This document shows positions 49,417-61,177 of a stretch of 64,000 nucleotides of DNA, piece by piece. Position 1 is the first letter of the stretch; every line of letters starts with the position of its first letter. The DNA is from Cerrena zonata (lineage: Eukaryota > Basidiomycota > Agaricomycetes > Polyporales > Cerrenaceae), in NCBI GenBank assembly GCA_038087015.1, contig JASBNA010000012.1, forward strand, positions 496,001 through 560,000, read 5' to 3'. The notes beneath the pieces were generated by a model. The model did not search any database. It was not told where the DNA came from and saw nothing but the letters and a program-made list of their open reading frames with translations. The position numbers and the translations under genes are program-made.

Positions 49417-51898
49417 TCATGCATCAAGACCCGATGCTGAGGTACGAGTAGAGATACGAGCAGCGGAAGCTCTCAAGGATCCGGATGCTTTCTTTCGAGG
49501 GATACTGCCAGTGACGCTAGGGGGACGCGACCTCTTGAGTGACTGAGACTCCGTCCCGGCCAATTTGGAGTTCCCCGCAGTGAGGGTTACGTCCCATCCA
49601 GTAGCAAGGTGATCAATCGTCATGTCCCTTGTTTCGGGCCAGTCGGTACCGTCCTTTATGACCTCCAGCAAAATACGAGCGATGCGATTGTGGGTGCTGA
49701 GGGGCTTAGGTGGTAGTGAATTAGAGATAGGTTGTAATAAATCATCATCGCTGTCGTCATCATCGACCTTGTCAAACTCGGAGTTATGCACATAGAGGAT
49801 ACCCTTGCGTGTCGTATTTGAACTAGCTTGCGGAGGTAGGGAATTTTCTCCGGCCTGGCCAGAGGGAAGATATTTCTCAAGATCCTGGAGTCGTAGGCCG
49901 TTATAATGGCGCTCACAGACACGCAGTAATCTAGATAAAACCATTCCAAACTTGGGTTCTGTGGGGAACTCAAAAGGGATTGTGCCATTCTTCACCATGC
50001 TCCACTTCGAGTCACACCCATAGTAGAATCCGTCTCTAGATTGGCAACATGTTATAAATGTGCCTTTCATGAAGAGTGGGAGGTGATTCGGAGTGTCGGT
50101 CTTCGAATGTGGTAAATACCTGACACCGCACCAAATAAGGACGTGAACGAATGACTCGATATCGTCTGAGACCTCAAATGGCTTCTTCGGATATTTTTGA
50201 CGCAAGGCTGACATGAAAGCCCAAGTTCCCTAGGGAGTCGTATGTGAGACACTTGATGGTAAGACAATGGATGGAGCAACTTACAGATCTGTTAACGTCT
50301 AATGCTTGTTCCGCATCGAGTTGTTCCTTGTCTTTAGATAAATCCCAGTCAATCAAAAGACCTCCTACGACAGGCAATCCCTTCTCGTCAAGACGATAAA
50401 CAACCAACACATTATTGTCACTTATGTCACGATGTAGGATACTAGCTCTTTGCCATGCCCATCGATGCGCTATATGGTCAATGATCAGTATTGTAAAATC
50501 CAGAGGTATGTAAAGACCGACCTCGAAATGCATGATATACAACAACTATCAGATCCAATGTGGAATCAAACTCACTCAAAGGGAGCCCAATCTCCAGAAT
50601 GACAAGGCGTGTGTGAACTTTCGCCTGGAATCCTTTGCTTTTAAAGAGGTGGTGGGTAAGCGTGGTTTGAGCCACTGTCCCTGGACTAGAGCGAACATCG
50701 CTCCCACACACTAGTGTTGGAATGTTGGGCACATCAGCTTTCTTCAGCCTTCGGTACGTTTCCCATTCTGGGCGGGATGAGTCAGGACGCCAGCTGTCTT
50801 TGAGGAATACGAAGCGATCATGCAAAGGATCGAATGCCATAAAACCTTTGGTGGCACGGCCAAATAAAGAAGGGGTCGACGTTTCTGGCTTTCCAATGAT
50901 ATAACGGTATGTTACAGGGGGATCGAAAGGATCATCGACCGATTGGTCGCATACTGCAACCTCGTACAGTGGCCAAACTGGGTCGCGAAGTCTCTTGTCT
51001 GGGTCAAGACGATTGCGGATCATTTTTCGCGTTTTCTCGATGTAGTTAGATTTGGGGAGTTCCGCGAGTGCTCTTCTCAGTTTGTCTATGTCTTCTGGTC
51101 TAGGGGTAGTGACGGTGGGGTCATACCCCCTACCATAATCGTCTGATAATGCCAGCCGGTAGAAAAACTTCTGCATAGGGGCAGGATCGTCGACATAATC
51201 GAAGGAAACTGAAGTGACCCCAGCAATACGATCGAAGAGGAGGAAGCGTGCCGTACGATTGAGAATGAACACCATGGTAGCAAAACGACGATGTTGCCTT
51301 CCCTCAACCTCCATGAAGTATTGACAATTGTGCGCCCGATCGTCTCGCGCCTTTACATCGTTACAAAACGATATATCGTCAGACACTAGTGTCGTCCCCC
51401 AAGGGTCGGTTCGCGAGTTAACCTTGAGTTTGATGCCGGAGATGCATTTGGAGAAGGAGTTGCGGGCAACGGCCAGGCCCAAATCGTCCTCTACGCTGAG
51501 AGCGTCGACATCAGACTTTCGGTAAATCGAATTATCGGGACAACATTTATCAGTGCTCAGCTCAGGCAATACGCTTGTGTCCATGATCTTGAGGCTATCA
51601 TACGACGAGTCTGCTTCCTTAGCCTCAGAGGCTAGATCAAATATATTCTGAACCACCTCGCACTAATTCAAAACATGTGAGTCATTACGGAGGAGAATAT
51701 CGTGCAAAACCTTACCATCACTGGATACAGCTCCTTTTCGGTACTTATCTTGGTTTTCTTCGTGTTCTTAACGTCATCGAACGTGATGTGTCTGAAATCA
51801 AACTTCCTCTTATCCCCCGGAGGTAGGACAGGATCGTCGCCTGGCATCCACTGCGAGAGCCATTCCTCGACTGTAAGTTCGACATAGCAAGTGCGCAT
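49417..51898 (-). CDS. FunK1 fungal-type protein kinase, copy 3
   Basis: Starts MRTCYVELTVEEWLSQWMPG, closely matching copy 1. The long second exon holds YDPTVTTPRPEDIDKLRRAL, PSLFGRATKGFMAFDPLHDR and FVFLKDSWRPDSSRPEWETY. The catalytic loop is ILHRDISDNNVLVVYRL with LLIDWDLSKDKEQLD, both intact. Then MSALRQKYPKKPFEV and SDDIESFVHVLIWCGVRYLP. The tail is shorter than in copy 1 and ends SASGLDA. Gene order and intron places match copy 1, so the two are tandem paralogs on the same strand, with the short copy 2 between them. Confidence 0.88.
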
Positions 51899-52702
51899 CT
51901 AGTATGTAAGATTAGGAGCGACGCGTTGTTTTCTGGAAGCGGTCGAGACAACCAACGCTAGGCGGGATAAGAAGACTGAATCGTTATCCCGTACGTATCC
52001 GGACGGTGTTCAAGCCAACAGGCGTGCGTTACTTTTAGATGAATCTCTCCTCCGGTGCGTGTGCACTTAAGTCGAACAATAGATTATGCCAGGTGAACCA
52101 GTGATTGATCACTACGTGGTTCACGCCAGCGTGACAGGCCGAAATATAGACTAGAAAGGGTTTAATCTTATTTATATACCTTGGACATGAGTATCGTATG
52201 ATGTACACGTACCTATTCGAACCTTTTGAGAACAGCTAACTTCAAGTTGAATTGTGGCCATCGAGGAGCCTAGGGGCTTGTTAGGAATCTTGGTGACTAT
52301 TTGTGTCTATTGATCAAACGCCTTGATGATATTTCTATTTCTGGCATAAGCCACTCGGAGCCCGACGACGAGTCCGGGTCTTCGGCTTGTTGCAGTTTGA
52401 ATGTTAATACTATATCATACATAGAGATGTAACCACAAGGCATTCTCTAGAGTGAAGTGAATGGGGAAGTCAATGGCCTCATGATTCTAATATAGAGTCG
52501 TGCGCCTCAGGACGTAATTACCAATTGAACCTAGTTTACCAACGGGGAAGATATGGAGTTATGTCGTAATACTACAGGTCTCTCATAAACTGATTCCTCA
52601 TGTGATACTACCGGCAAATATAAAACAAACAAGATGTAGGAGCCATATTAACAAACCGATAAAAGAAGCAATATAGAGCACAATATCTAAAAAATACTTT
52701 GA
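51899..52702. other. Intergenic with hairpin and dispersed repeat
   Basis: Holds a strong inverted repeat at 52093-52124 (GTGAACCA..TGGTTCAC outer arms, GTGAT..ATCAC inner arms) and the third copy of the dispersed 32-bp repeat (52310-52341). No gene recognised. Confidence 0.5.
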
Positions 52703-55350
52703 TCAGGATACCCTCGCCTTCTTCATCTTCGATCCCCCATCCTCGTTGGCTAATTGTACCGACATCTCCGGATTTTTCTGTGCGTGTCTTTGTTCCAAAT
52801 CAGCCACCCATTTCCCACCCTCTGCTCCTTCAAATAGCCAGACGTGACTGCAGTGAATTCGTTAACAAAATTTACGGAAAATAGCATAATAATACCATGT
52901 ACCTATTTCCAACGCGCCGAGGCCCACGGGTTTCTGCACCTTCTGAAGATCGCTTCCGCGTGCGGAGTTCATTGGGCCGCAATGTACTCGTTTGAGCCTG
53001 TTGCTCGGGAAGCTCCCAATTTAGCTGATGAACAAGATGTTGAATAATGTCATCGGCGTTTCCAAGAAGGACGATCTGAACAATGGAGAGACTCATGAGA
53101 AGATTTGTGGAAATGAAGAGGCTCGCGTACGTCTGGATTGATATGTCTGATGGGTGTTTTGTTGATCAGGATCTATTGTATCGAGTAAGCGTGTGTTGTG
53201 AAATGGTGAACATGTCCCATGATTTACCTGTGGCACCGAATGACGAAGATGTGCTATATGAAAGTGAGAAAATCGATGAAGTTCTATTGGTATGGGGCTC
53301 ACTTAGTGTGTCCGAGACAGGCGACACTTTGAGTGAGGTTCCGATCACAAGTAGAAGATCCACTAATGGTCTATCTTCAGCCAATGACTTGTCGAACTCA
53401 TTAGAGAGCTTTTCTCCGAAGAACGTTATGTCGGGCTAACGGTCCAAACGGGTAAGATGAAGAAAAATTGTGACAGTTCTCGTGGTTACCTTGATGATAC
53501 CAGGAGGGTAATTAGGAACATCCGGCTCGTCGTCATCATCATCTTGTTCCCAAACGGAAAGATTCTTCTTCTTGTTCTTCTTTTTTGGCTTAGGTTTGGC
53601 GGGTGGCAGGACAGGAGGACAGGTCTTGCACACAGGCACGCGCTGATTAAGAATATCGTCTTCTATAGCATTACCTGGAAATCGCTGGTGACAGTTGATG
53701 CACGAGGCCGTCGCAAAAGAACCGTGGCATTGTATGACACGTTTCACGCCCGCTCGGGTTTCTAGAGTGTCAATATTCTGTGTATAGTTCTGTGCGGGTT
53801 GTCAATAGACTGTCGAACCGGATATAATTATTATGAACTCACTCGTAAAAGCTTGGTAGCAGGGTTAACATAGAATTTAGGGTAATAGTCAATGACAACG
53901 TTGGGAGATGCTCACCTTGCCCTTGTCTTCTATGAGCTTGATAAATCTATGGCAAGGTGAAGGTATAAAGTTGGCTGGGTATATTTGACTTCCCAGTCAT
54001 AAATCACTATAGATCATAGAGTCCCGAGAAAAAATCGACGTACCTAGCGAAGGAACTACCAGAGATATCACCATTAGTGACGTAGACCTGAATGACAAGG
54101 AATACATACTAGAATACTGCAACCAAAATAATTTTAAATCGCAAATATACAATGAAGGAAATATTTCTTACCAGCAGGATTCTCTTTGAAATATTGTATG
54201 TCGAACCTGGAATTTTAAATCAGGTTACGTCGCCTAGTAGAGAGTGACATTGCCTACATCTGTTGGGGGTCGTCTAGGTTGTACTCCCCATTCCGTTGTA
54301 GAGTAGCGTAAAGACCATCTCTAGAGCGAAAATCAGGAATACCACACGAAACGCCTGTGGATTCATGAGAAATGGTCAAGTGTTCAAGGGAACAGGACAT
54401 ACTGATTCCTGCACCTGTCAGGATCATTATACGTTTAGACTTGCGGATGAGGTCTACAACATCGTCGACAGTATTGTACATTGATAGTTTCTCGCGAGAT
54501 TCCAGCCTGCAGGATACAATGAGGACATGCTCGGAACACGTTCGGAACGGGACCTACTCTCGAGTTAGAGCGACCTCTAGGAAGTACAACAAGGTCTTCA
54601 GACGCTTCTCACGAAGTTGTCTACACTAAACACAAGCAGATTGCCTCTTGAGCGACACACGGGTAGTTAGCCGAACATTCCCGGAAGCACTCACCAAACA
54701 TATATTGAATGCATAAAGCAATTTAGGGATAGAAATTGCTCTCTTTACAACATATTCGTTTACGAAATATGCCCGGCCTATGCATGTTGTCAACATTAGC
54801 GGGGAATTGCATCGAATTCTTGAATAGTGTACCATTCTCCTTAAGGTCGAACATCATTTGTTTTACCTCATCTTTAGACCAAGCCGTTTCCGCTGCAACG
54901 AGACATAAGCATACCATCAATTCAGGATTGAAACATTTCTCTCTCCTTCAGGGACATTCTCAAGAAATATTGTGTTCTCTAAAGAACGTCCCCGAAGTTA
55001 GAAAACGTGTTAGAGCGCTCACCTTCCTCGAGGTATTCACGTTCAATCCCCAGATCTTCATCGTCGTTCAGAGCGTCTTGATTGGTGTCCGGTTTCACGG
55101 ATTCCTCGACCTCCTCATCTTCCTCGATGTCTTCGAGGCCAACAAGGTCGTCAAAGCCGTCGAGGATGTCCTCAAGAGTGTCCGGCTCGACATCAACCAC
55201 TTCCGCTGCCTCTATAAAACCTCGGACTTGCATCGCGTAAATTCGCATGGCTCTGGCGCTGACATAGCGTTTGTGGTTATCAAATGAACCCGTAGGTGAT
55301 GGGGATCGCGTTATGGGTGGTGGCTGGTGGTCGTATGGTTGTTGATCCAT
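52703..55350 (-). CDS. SIR2: SIR2-family NAD-dependent deacetylase
   Basis: Class I sirtuin of the SIR2/HST1 type. Start [13 protein letters not shown]; then [20 protein letters not shown] and an acidic stretch. Further exons ([35 protein letters not shown]) lead into the catalytic core. After splicing GAGIS joins [15 protein letters not shown]; then [18 protein letters not shown] with the catalytic His and first Cys pair, VPVCKTC as second pair, DITFFGEKL and [16 protein letters not shown]. Between the second Cys pair and the core lies a charged insert ([12 protein letters not shown] then QDDDDDEPD). The C-terminal exon ends KKARVS. It probably deacetylates histones in the nucleus. Confidence 0.9.
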
Positions 55351-55715
55351 AGCTGACTTACGCGGGTAAAGGAACGCGGTCAAGATGGAAGTTCTAATTT
55401 ATAGTTGTCTTGTCGGCGTTTCCTTCGGGATCGCAAATTTTAAAATCGAGATCTCGATCAAATTTCGGCAACGACAGTACAAAGTACAACAAGAAAAACG
55501 TTACGACTAACGGATTGCAACAAAAAAAAACGAAAACAAAGTCCATCGAAACCATCGAGAGCAATTGCAATACTAAGCGTATGAAGCGGGCACATGAGGG
55601 TATATTGGTTCAAAGCGGGAAAACAAAGTGCAAGTTTGAGCGCCGTCTTGTAAAGTTCAGTCAGTCGTAGAGGCCGAGAAGACGGTGACTGCAGACATAC
55701 TGGGAAAGGAATATT
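55351..55715. other. Intergenic, SIR2 promoter
   Basis: Purine-rich stretch with poly-A runs; SIR2 start side and 3' flank of the next gene. No gene seen. Confidence 0.4.
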
Positions 55716-57656
55716 TCATCGAATATCTTGCCAGTTCTCATCTGTCAACAACAATTCGTCGTCTTGGTCATCAGGTGGCGGCGGGGACTCAAAGGGAACC
55801 GGTTTGGAGAGAATTTGAGTACGACGCTTCGTCTTCTGAGTTTCTTGACGACTTCGCCCGATTTTGCTTGTTCCCGCTTGACTGACAGTTACGGTTCGGA
55901 TGTTGCTAATCGCGCGACCGGAATCACTGATTGAACCTTGGGTGACGGCGTTAGAACTGGCTTGGGTAACCGTTCCGGAACGGGTTCGCCTCGCGGTTGT
56001 GGTCCTAGTACGTGCTGCAGGAGCATCTGTATTGGTATTATTGACAGTTCGAGGTGGCAAAAGGACCACAGGTGGTTGGGGATAATCTGAAGCACGTATA
56101 GTGTCGCCACGTTTTCTGCGCTGTCTGGCGGCACCTTTGCTTGATTGAGCAGATGAGATAGATTCCATGGGATGAAGAGTGTCTTCGCTACCGCTGACAA
56201 GCTGAGTAGGTCCTTCGCCGCCTAGAGAGTCTGCGGAACGACAAGCTTCAGTGAATTGTATTCAAAGATAGAAAAGTGGGACCGTACCATGTAGGTCTAA
56301 AGAGGATATGAGGTTGCATATATCGTCATCATCCGAGCTATCGAGTTCTGTAGCTCGGATGGTTCGCTTACCAGAGACCAAGCCATCAGCCAACGGAGCA
56401 GGGGAAAACGCAGCATCCAATCCGAGACCTAAGCTGGTATTTGCCCTTGATCTGGAACGTACTACTGATTGGGGTTTGACAGAAGGTCCGCGTTCGGTAG
56501 TTCTGCGAACATGTCCAGGCGATTCGTCATCGGTCACGTATGTAGAAAAATCTAGCGCATCAGAGAAGATACTATCACTAGAAACATGCATGATGGTCCG
56601 TCGTCGTTTTCCGGCTTTCCTTGGGGAAGCAGGTGGAACTAGAGCACGAAGAGCAGCGCGAGAGTTGTCGATGGGTGATTCTTGAGTGTCCGAGGCGCAA
56701 AAGTCGCTATCATCTGAGTATATGCTAGGCTGACGAGTTTTTCGAGCATCTGGAAGCCCTTTTTTATCCCGTGCAGGTGTAGACACTTCGAAGGGGGCGT
56801 CAAAATAGAAAGAGGCGTGCTCCATGACATCTGGAGGAATAGAGAGCATAATAGGTGATCGAGAAACAGCTTTATGAGGTACAAGCCATGTCTGCGGGGA
56901 CATCTGACCAGGCGGGTTTGAGGCTATAGTTGGAATAGAAGTAGCTCGGATATGTGTTATCTGGTGAGCCGTAGAAGCAACAGTCGGATTTTGTTCATCC
57001 GAGTGATTTTTATCTGCATTATTGGAAGTTCGGTGCGAAGTTGAGATGGGATCTTGTTTAGCAATATAAGAAGACGAAAGCGTGCGTGATTTGACATGGA
57101 GTCGGGGGCGTTTGGTGATATCTTGAGCAGTCTTGTCGGGGGACGCAGAACGAGATCCAGGCCGACTACTGAACGGGGAAGCAAGATTTCGCTGGTTATT
57201 TTCCTTCATATTACGCGAACTCATGCGAGAGAGCATCCGACGGGCGATGGGTACTGGCGAAAGCGGCTCTTGGGCTACCTTCTCTGCTGCCTTCAGTTTG
57301 ATCGTCGAATCAGAAGGATGCGGGGTTTGGTATGATAAATCATTCACATCCTGACGATTGAGAGGGAATGATTTCTTTGGTGCAAGCTCCTTTCGTCGGA
57401 TACAGCTAACATCGTCTTGCTCTCTAGAAACTTGTCCCCACAAGTCACCGTCTTCGATGGAGTTCTTCCTGGACAGATTTCTGGACCTCTTCCTCATCCT
57501 ACGAGACATTTCAGCTATTGGCAAGTCGCCTTCCGTACCGAGATTCTGGAGAGGTGATGTTGGACGACTTGTATCACTGTTTTCGGCAGGTGTTTTTGAC
57601 TGCCTGTTTCGACGGCTGCCGTATGTTTTCGTCGGATATCTCGATGACTGAGCCAT
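55716..57656 (-). CDS. Uncharacterised Ser/Arg-rich protein
   Basis: Not recognised. About 600 residues in two main exons, from MAQSSRYPTKTYGSRRNRQS to ENWQDIR. Almost all is low-complexity and positively charged, with many S, R, P runs and basic clusters such as AGKRRRTIMHVSSDSIF and KGAARQRRKRGDTIR, suggesting a disordered nuclear protein. Acidic Ser-Asp patches (DSSDDDDICN) could be CK2-type sites. Divergent from the next gene over 239 bp. The reading frame is long and clean on the minus strand; the plus-strand frames inside it are shadows. Confidence 0.6.
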
Positions 57657-57895
57657 ATCTGCACTCCTAGAGTGTCTTTAAATGTTTGAGTAGGGGAGAC
57701 ATGGGCGTAGTTGTGTCAAGCACAATGAAAACATATCATATCGGAGTCGTCCTGCTGACTAATCAGATAATTTCCCTATTTGGATAGCCACGTCCGTCAT
57801 AACAGCTTGCAAACTGTTTAAACATCCTTAAAGTTAACCACCACCACACTACTCTACCATAACGTTTATTTAAATAGTGCAAGTCGCTCTTTCTT
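57657..57895. promoter_or_regulatory. Shared divergent promoter at 57.7 kb
   Basis: 239 bp between opposite start codons; includes an AT-rich cgtttatttaaatag (about 57862-57876) some 20-34 bp before the plus-strand ATG, a possible TATA element. Confidence 0.4.
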
Positions 57896-60820
57896 ATGGT
57901 TGTAACACGCAAGGCGCCGACTGCGCCATTACCAGCATCACGAACCAATTCCTCCCAACCAGTACCACGATTAAAGAAGCCACAGACATCGGCTGCGTCG
58001 AATGGAGGTCCGAACGCTGATGATTCACACTCTACGGTGGCACAGGTACACGGAGATGACGTGGTAAGTACATAATTAGGCCATCGGGCTTGCTCTTGTG
58101 ACTGGTGCGGGGCTCACGGAATGATAGATCGACTCTTCCAAGAAGGGGAAACAAAAGTCGAAGGACCGATGTAAAAGGAAGGACAAGGTGTGTGTAGTTC
58201 TTTGTTCTTACCTTGAACATGAATTTGAATGGCTTGTAGAAGACAGGAAACGGCTTTGTGGAGCTGCTAACGCGGGCCTTCATCCTATGGTTCACAATAT
58301 ACACGCTCTCCGTCTGTCCAACGGATGAAGATCTTAAATCACCCGTCTGTCGCGGTCTATCCGAGTACCGTCGCCTCATACTCGAGCCCTACATTGTTCC
58401 GGCGTTCCACCGTGCCTTGGCCCACCCAACAGTTGCACCTTACGTTGAGCGTGTGCAACCCTACGCAGAGCGCGCATATAACATTGCCAAACCGATAGCT
58501 CTCCGCTCTCAATCTGAATTTAACAACCGCGTTGTACCTCAATTCAAGAAACATATTGTACCTCAATGGAACAATCACGTTGTCCCGCTTTGGAATCAAC
58601 ACGCCGCGCCTCACGTCCAGCGTGTGGAGCAACAATTGCAGCCGTACCTTGTCAGAGCGGTCTATGAGTACCAACATCGGTTAGAACCTCGTCTCCAGCT
58701 TGTGGTAAACAATCTTCAAAGGTGGCAGCGTCAGGCGCAGCCCTATGTTATTCTTGCCGCCAACAAGACATACGTCGGATATCAGAAGGCAAAGCCTTAC
58801 GCGATCCCCGTCTGGGAACAGGTCAAGGTGCTGTTGTCTCGTCTGGCACAGTTTCTTGCGGTCCAGCGTCGCCAGTATGTTGACCCGCACGTCAAGAAAA
58901 TTTGGGAGCGGGTCATCGAACTGAGTGGAGGGGCGAAACCTACTCCCGTTTTCAAGACACAGACTGTGCGCAAGACCCCTGTTTCATTCTCTGCGAAATC
59001 TGCATCTGCATCATCAGTTGCGAGCTCTGTCTCCTCGTCTAGATCTTCATTGGTTTCCCAAGCCTCTGAAGCTGCTACGGCTTCTCCCTCATCAGAAATA
59101 ACCGCAGAATCGGAATCATTACTTTCATCGGTCGCACCTGAGACGACATCAACTCCCCTGCCCTCGCAAGCCCAGGAAACTTTGTCAGTTATGTCATCCG
59201 TCGTATCCTCCTCTGCCCAAGACACCGCTTCCGCTGTCTCGTCCGACGTTGTCAGTGCAGTCTCTAGCGTTTCCATCTCTGTCTCGTCAGCCACCGCCAG
59301 CGTTGCCCCTTCAGCAAAGTCATTTGTTGAAGAATCTATTCTCTCGCCAGTGTCCTCAGCAACTCCCCAAGTTGATCTATCAAGCTCAGGTTCGTACTGA
59401 CATATTTTCCCACGCTCTGTTTCCACTGTTCATCAACGACAATTGGCTGATTTGACATTACAGCGTCTCCACCCACGGAAACTCCCTCCGCACTTTCTTC
59501 TTCCGTTAGCGAGGTAACTACAGAAACTTCGTCTTCATCACCCAGTCCGACGCCCTCACGCTCGCCCGTTTCCGATGACGATATCGATCTGGACGCCTTC
59601 TACGCTGAACTTGGTCTTGATGAAGATGGTGAAACCACTGCCACGGATGAGGCACCCGCCCCGGAAGAAACTGAGTCGGAGGAAGAGATCGCGGAGCGCA
59701 AACGTCTGCGTGACATCAAGACCGCAGAAAAGCGAGCCGCGTTGACGAAGCGACACGAAGAGTGGGAGCAAAAAGTCGAGGAGAGCATTGCGACCAATGA
59801 AAATGCGCTCAAGAAAGGTCTCATTGCCATCAGGAAAGCGGCCACCGCTGAACTGAAATCGAATGTTGAGATCAGGAAGGAACTTGAGAGCCTCGAAGAG
59901 GATGCTGAGAAGTATCTGAGAGGCGCTGAGAAGTATCTTGCCAACTTGAAGCGGGAATCTAGACGCGAGGACGAGAAGAGAACGATGTGGACCAGGGTGG
60001 TGGACAAGGTGGACGAGAAGTTCGAACAGCGTCTAACCCAAGCTGATGCTATTGTCTCGGGGTGGTATCAAGGTGTCCTGAACAAGGAAGGCGAAGAGGT
60101 TAGATCCACATGTTCCCTATCTTGACGTTCAATACTGATTCCTGCCTCATTAGGTCAAGAAGGTAACCGAAGAGGTCAAGGATTTGGCTGAGCGTGCGCA
60201 AGCTGATATTGGTTTGGACTACGCTTGGCTCGATGATGTCACGTACGAGGATTGGCAACGCTACCATGATCTCGTTCGCAGTAAGTATCTCCTCATCATA
60301 ATGTCAATATACCTCTGACATGGGAATTCTAGGGAGCGAGACGTTCACGACACAAGCCTACGGAATCCAGAACGGCACTGACGTTTCAGTACCTGCCAAC
60401 CCAGTCCTTGCCGCTCTTGAAGAGCTCCAAAGTGAAGTCCACGACACTGTTCTTGGTTTCCAAACTCGTCTCCGTCGTATCAATCGTCACGGTGAACGTT
60501 CGTTCAGTGCCAAAGATGGTGAAGACCCTATTGATGACGAGATCGCTTTGGACGATTCTGTCAACATTCAACCTATCGAGGACGATGCTCACAAAGCTCC
60601 TGCAAACGCCGAGACTCCTGTTGAGATCCCACCAGTTATAATTGGCAAGAGCAAGGAGCAAGTCGTCGAAGCTTTCAACCGAGTAGCGGAACAGGAAATT
60701 AGTGCGACGTCAACGCCGGAAGCTCAGACAAAGAACTCTGAAACTATTGTTGAAGAGGTCGCTCAACAAGTCGAAGAAGAGGCTCAGACGTCGACGTCTC
60801 CTGCTCACGAGGAGCTGTGA
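57896..60820 (+). CDS. Single-span membrane protein with coiled coil, unknown function
   Basis: Start MVVTRKAPTAPLPASR. Exons join in frame to a Lys-rich stretch (SSKKGKQKSKDRCKRKDK), then one membrane helix LLTRAFILWFTIYTLSVC, a signal-anchor arrangement with a basic cytosolic side. The next part has spaced aromatic/Pro units (RALAHPTVAPYVERVQPYAE; HIVPQWNNHVVPLWNQH; HRLEPRLQLVVNNLQRW) that look like amphipathic-helix repeats. A Ser-rich region follows, then an acidic start (DDDIDLDAFYAELG) and a long coiled coil (EWEQKVEESIATNENALKKG; RKELESLEEDAEKYLRGAEK). The C-terminus is acidic and ends SPAHEEL. About 850 residues. I do not recognise the family; ER or mitochondrial membrane location is a guess. 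Confidence 0.7.
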
Positions 60821-61177
60821 CATCATTAATTCATTATTCTTTTTCCGATGTTTGGTTTGTCTGTCGGTTGTCTTGCATTATGTTTATTCATCTATGAACG
60901 TTGCAGTTTTGGTTTTCTTTACTATGTTTGTTTCTCGATTCCCAGTTATCATCAGTTTGTCCGACTTAGACAATTAATGCATATGTAGTCTTCAAATTCC
61001 CATCTTAACACATTCCATACTCTCTTGATGAGACTGCGGCTGATTCGGGGACCCGTGGATAATAGACGACGTCAAATTAACTCACACCATACAAGAGGAC
61101 ATATAACAAGAATGTAATAAGAGCACTTGGGAAAATCAATAGCACATATTCCGGAGCACATATTGCAAGAATGACGT
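60821..61177. other. Intergenic between convergent genes
   Basis: 357 bp, T-rich 3' flanks of the membrane-protein gene and the chromodomain gene. No gene seen. Confidence 0.4.

Noticed and set aside
32000..52500. Possible secondary-metabolite or defence cluster in the accessory block
   Set aside because: No biosynthetic core enzyme, NLR or transport set is present; only secreted proteins, kinases and relics.
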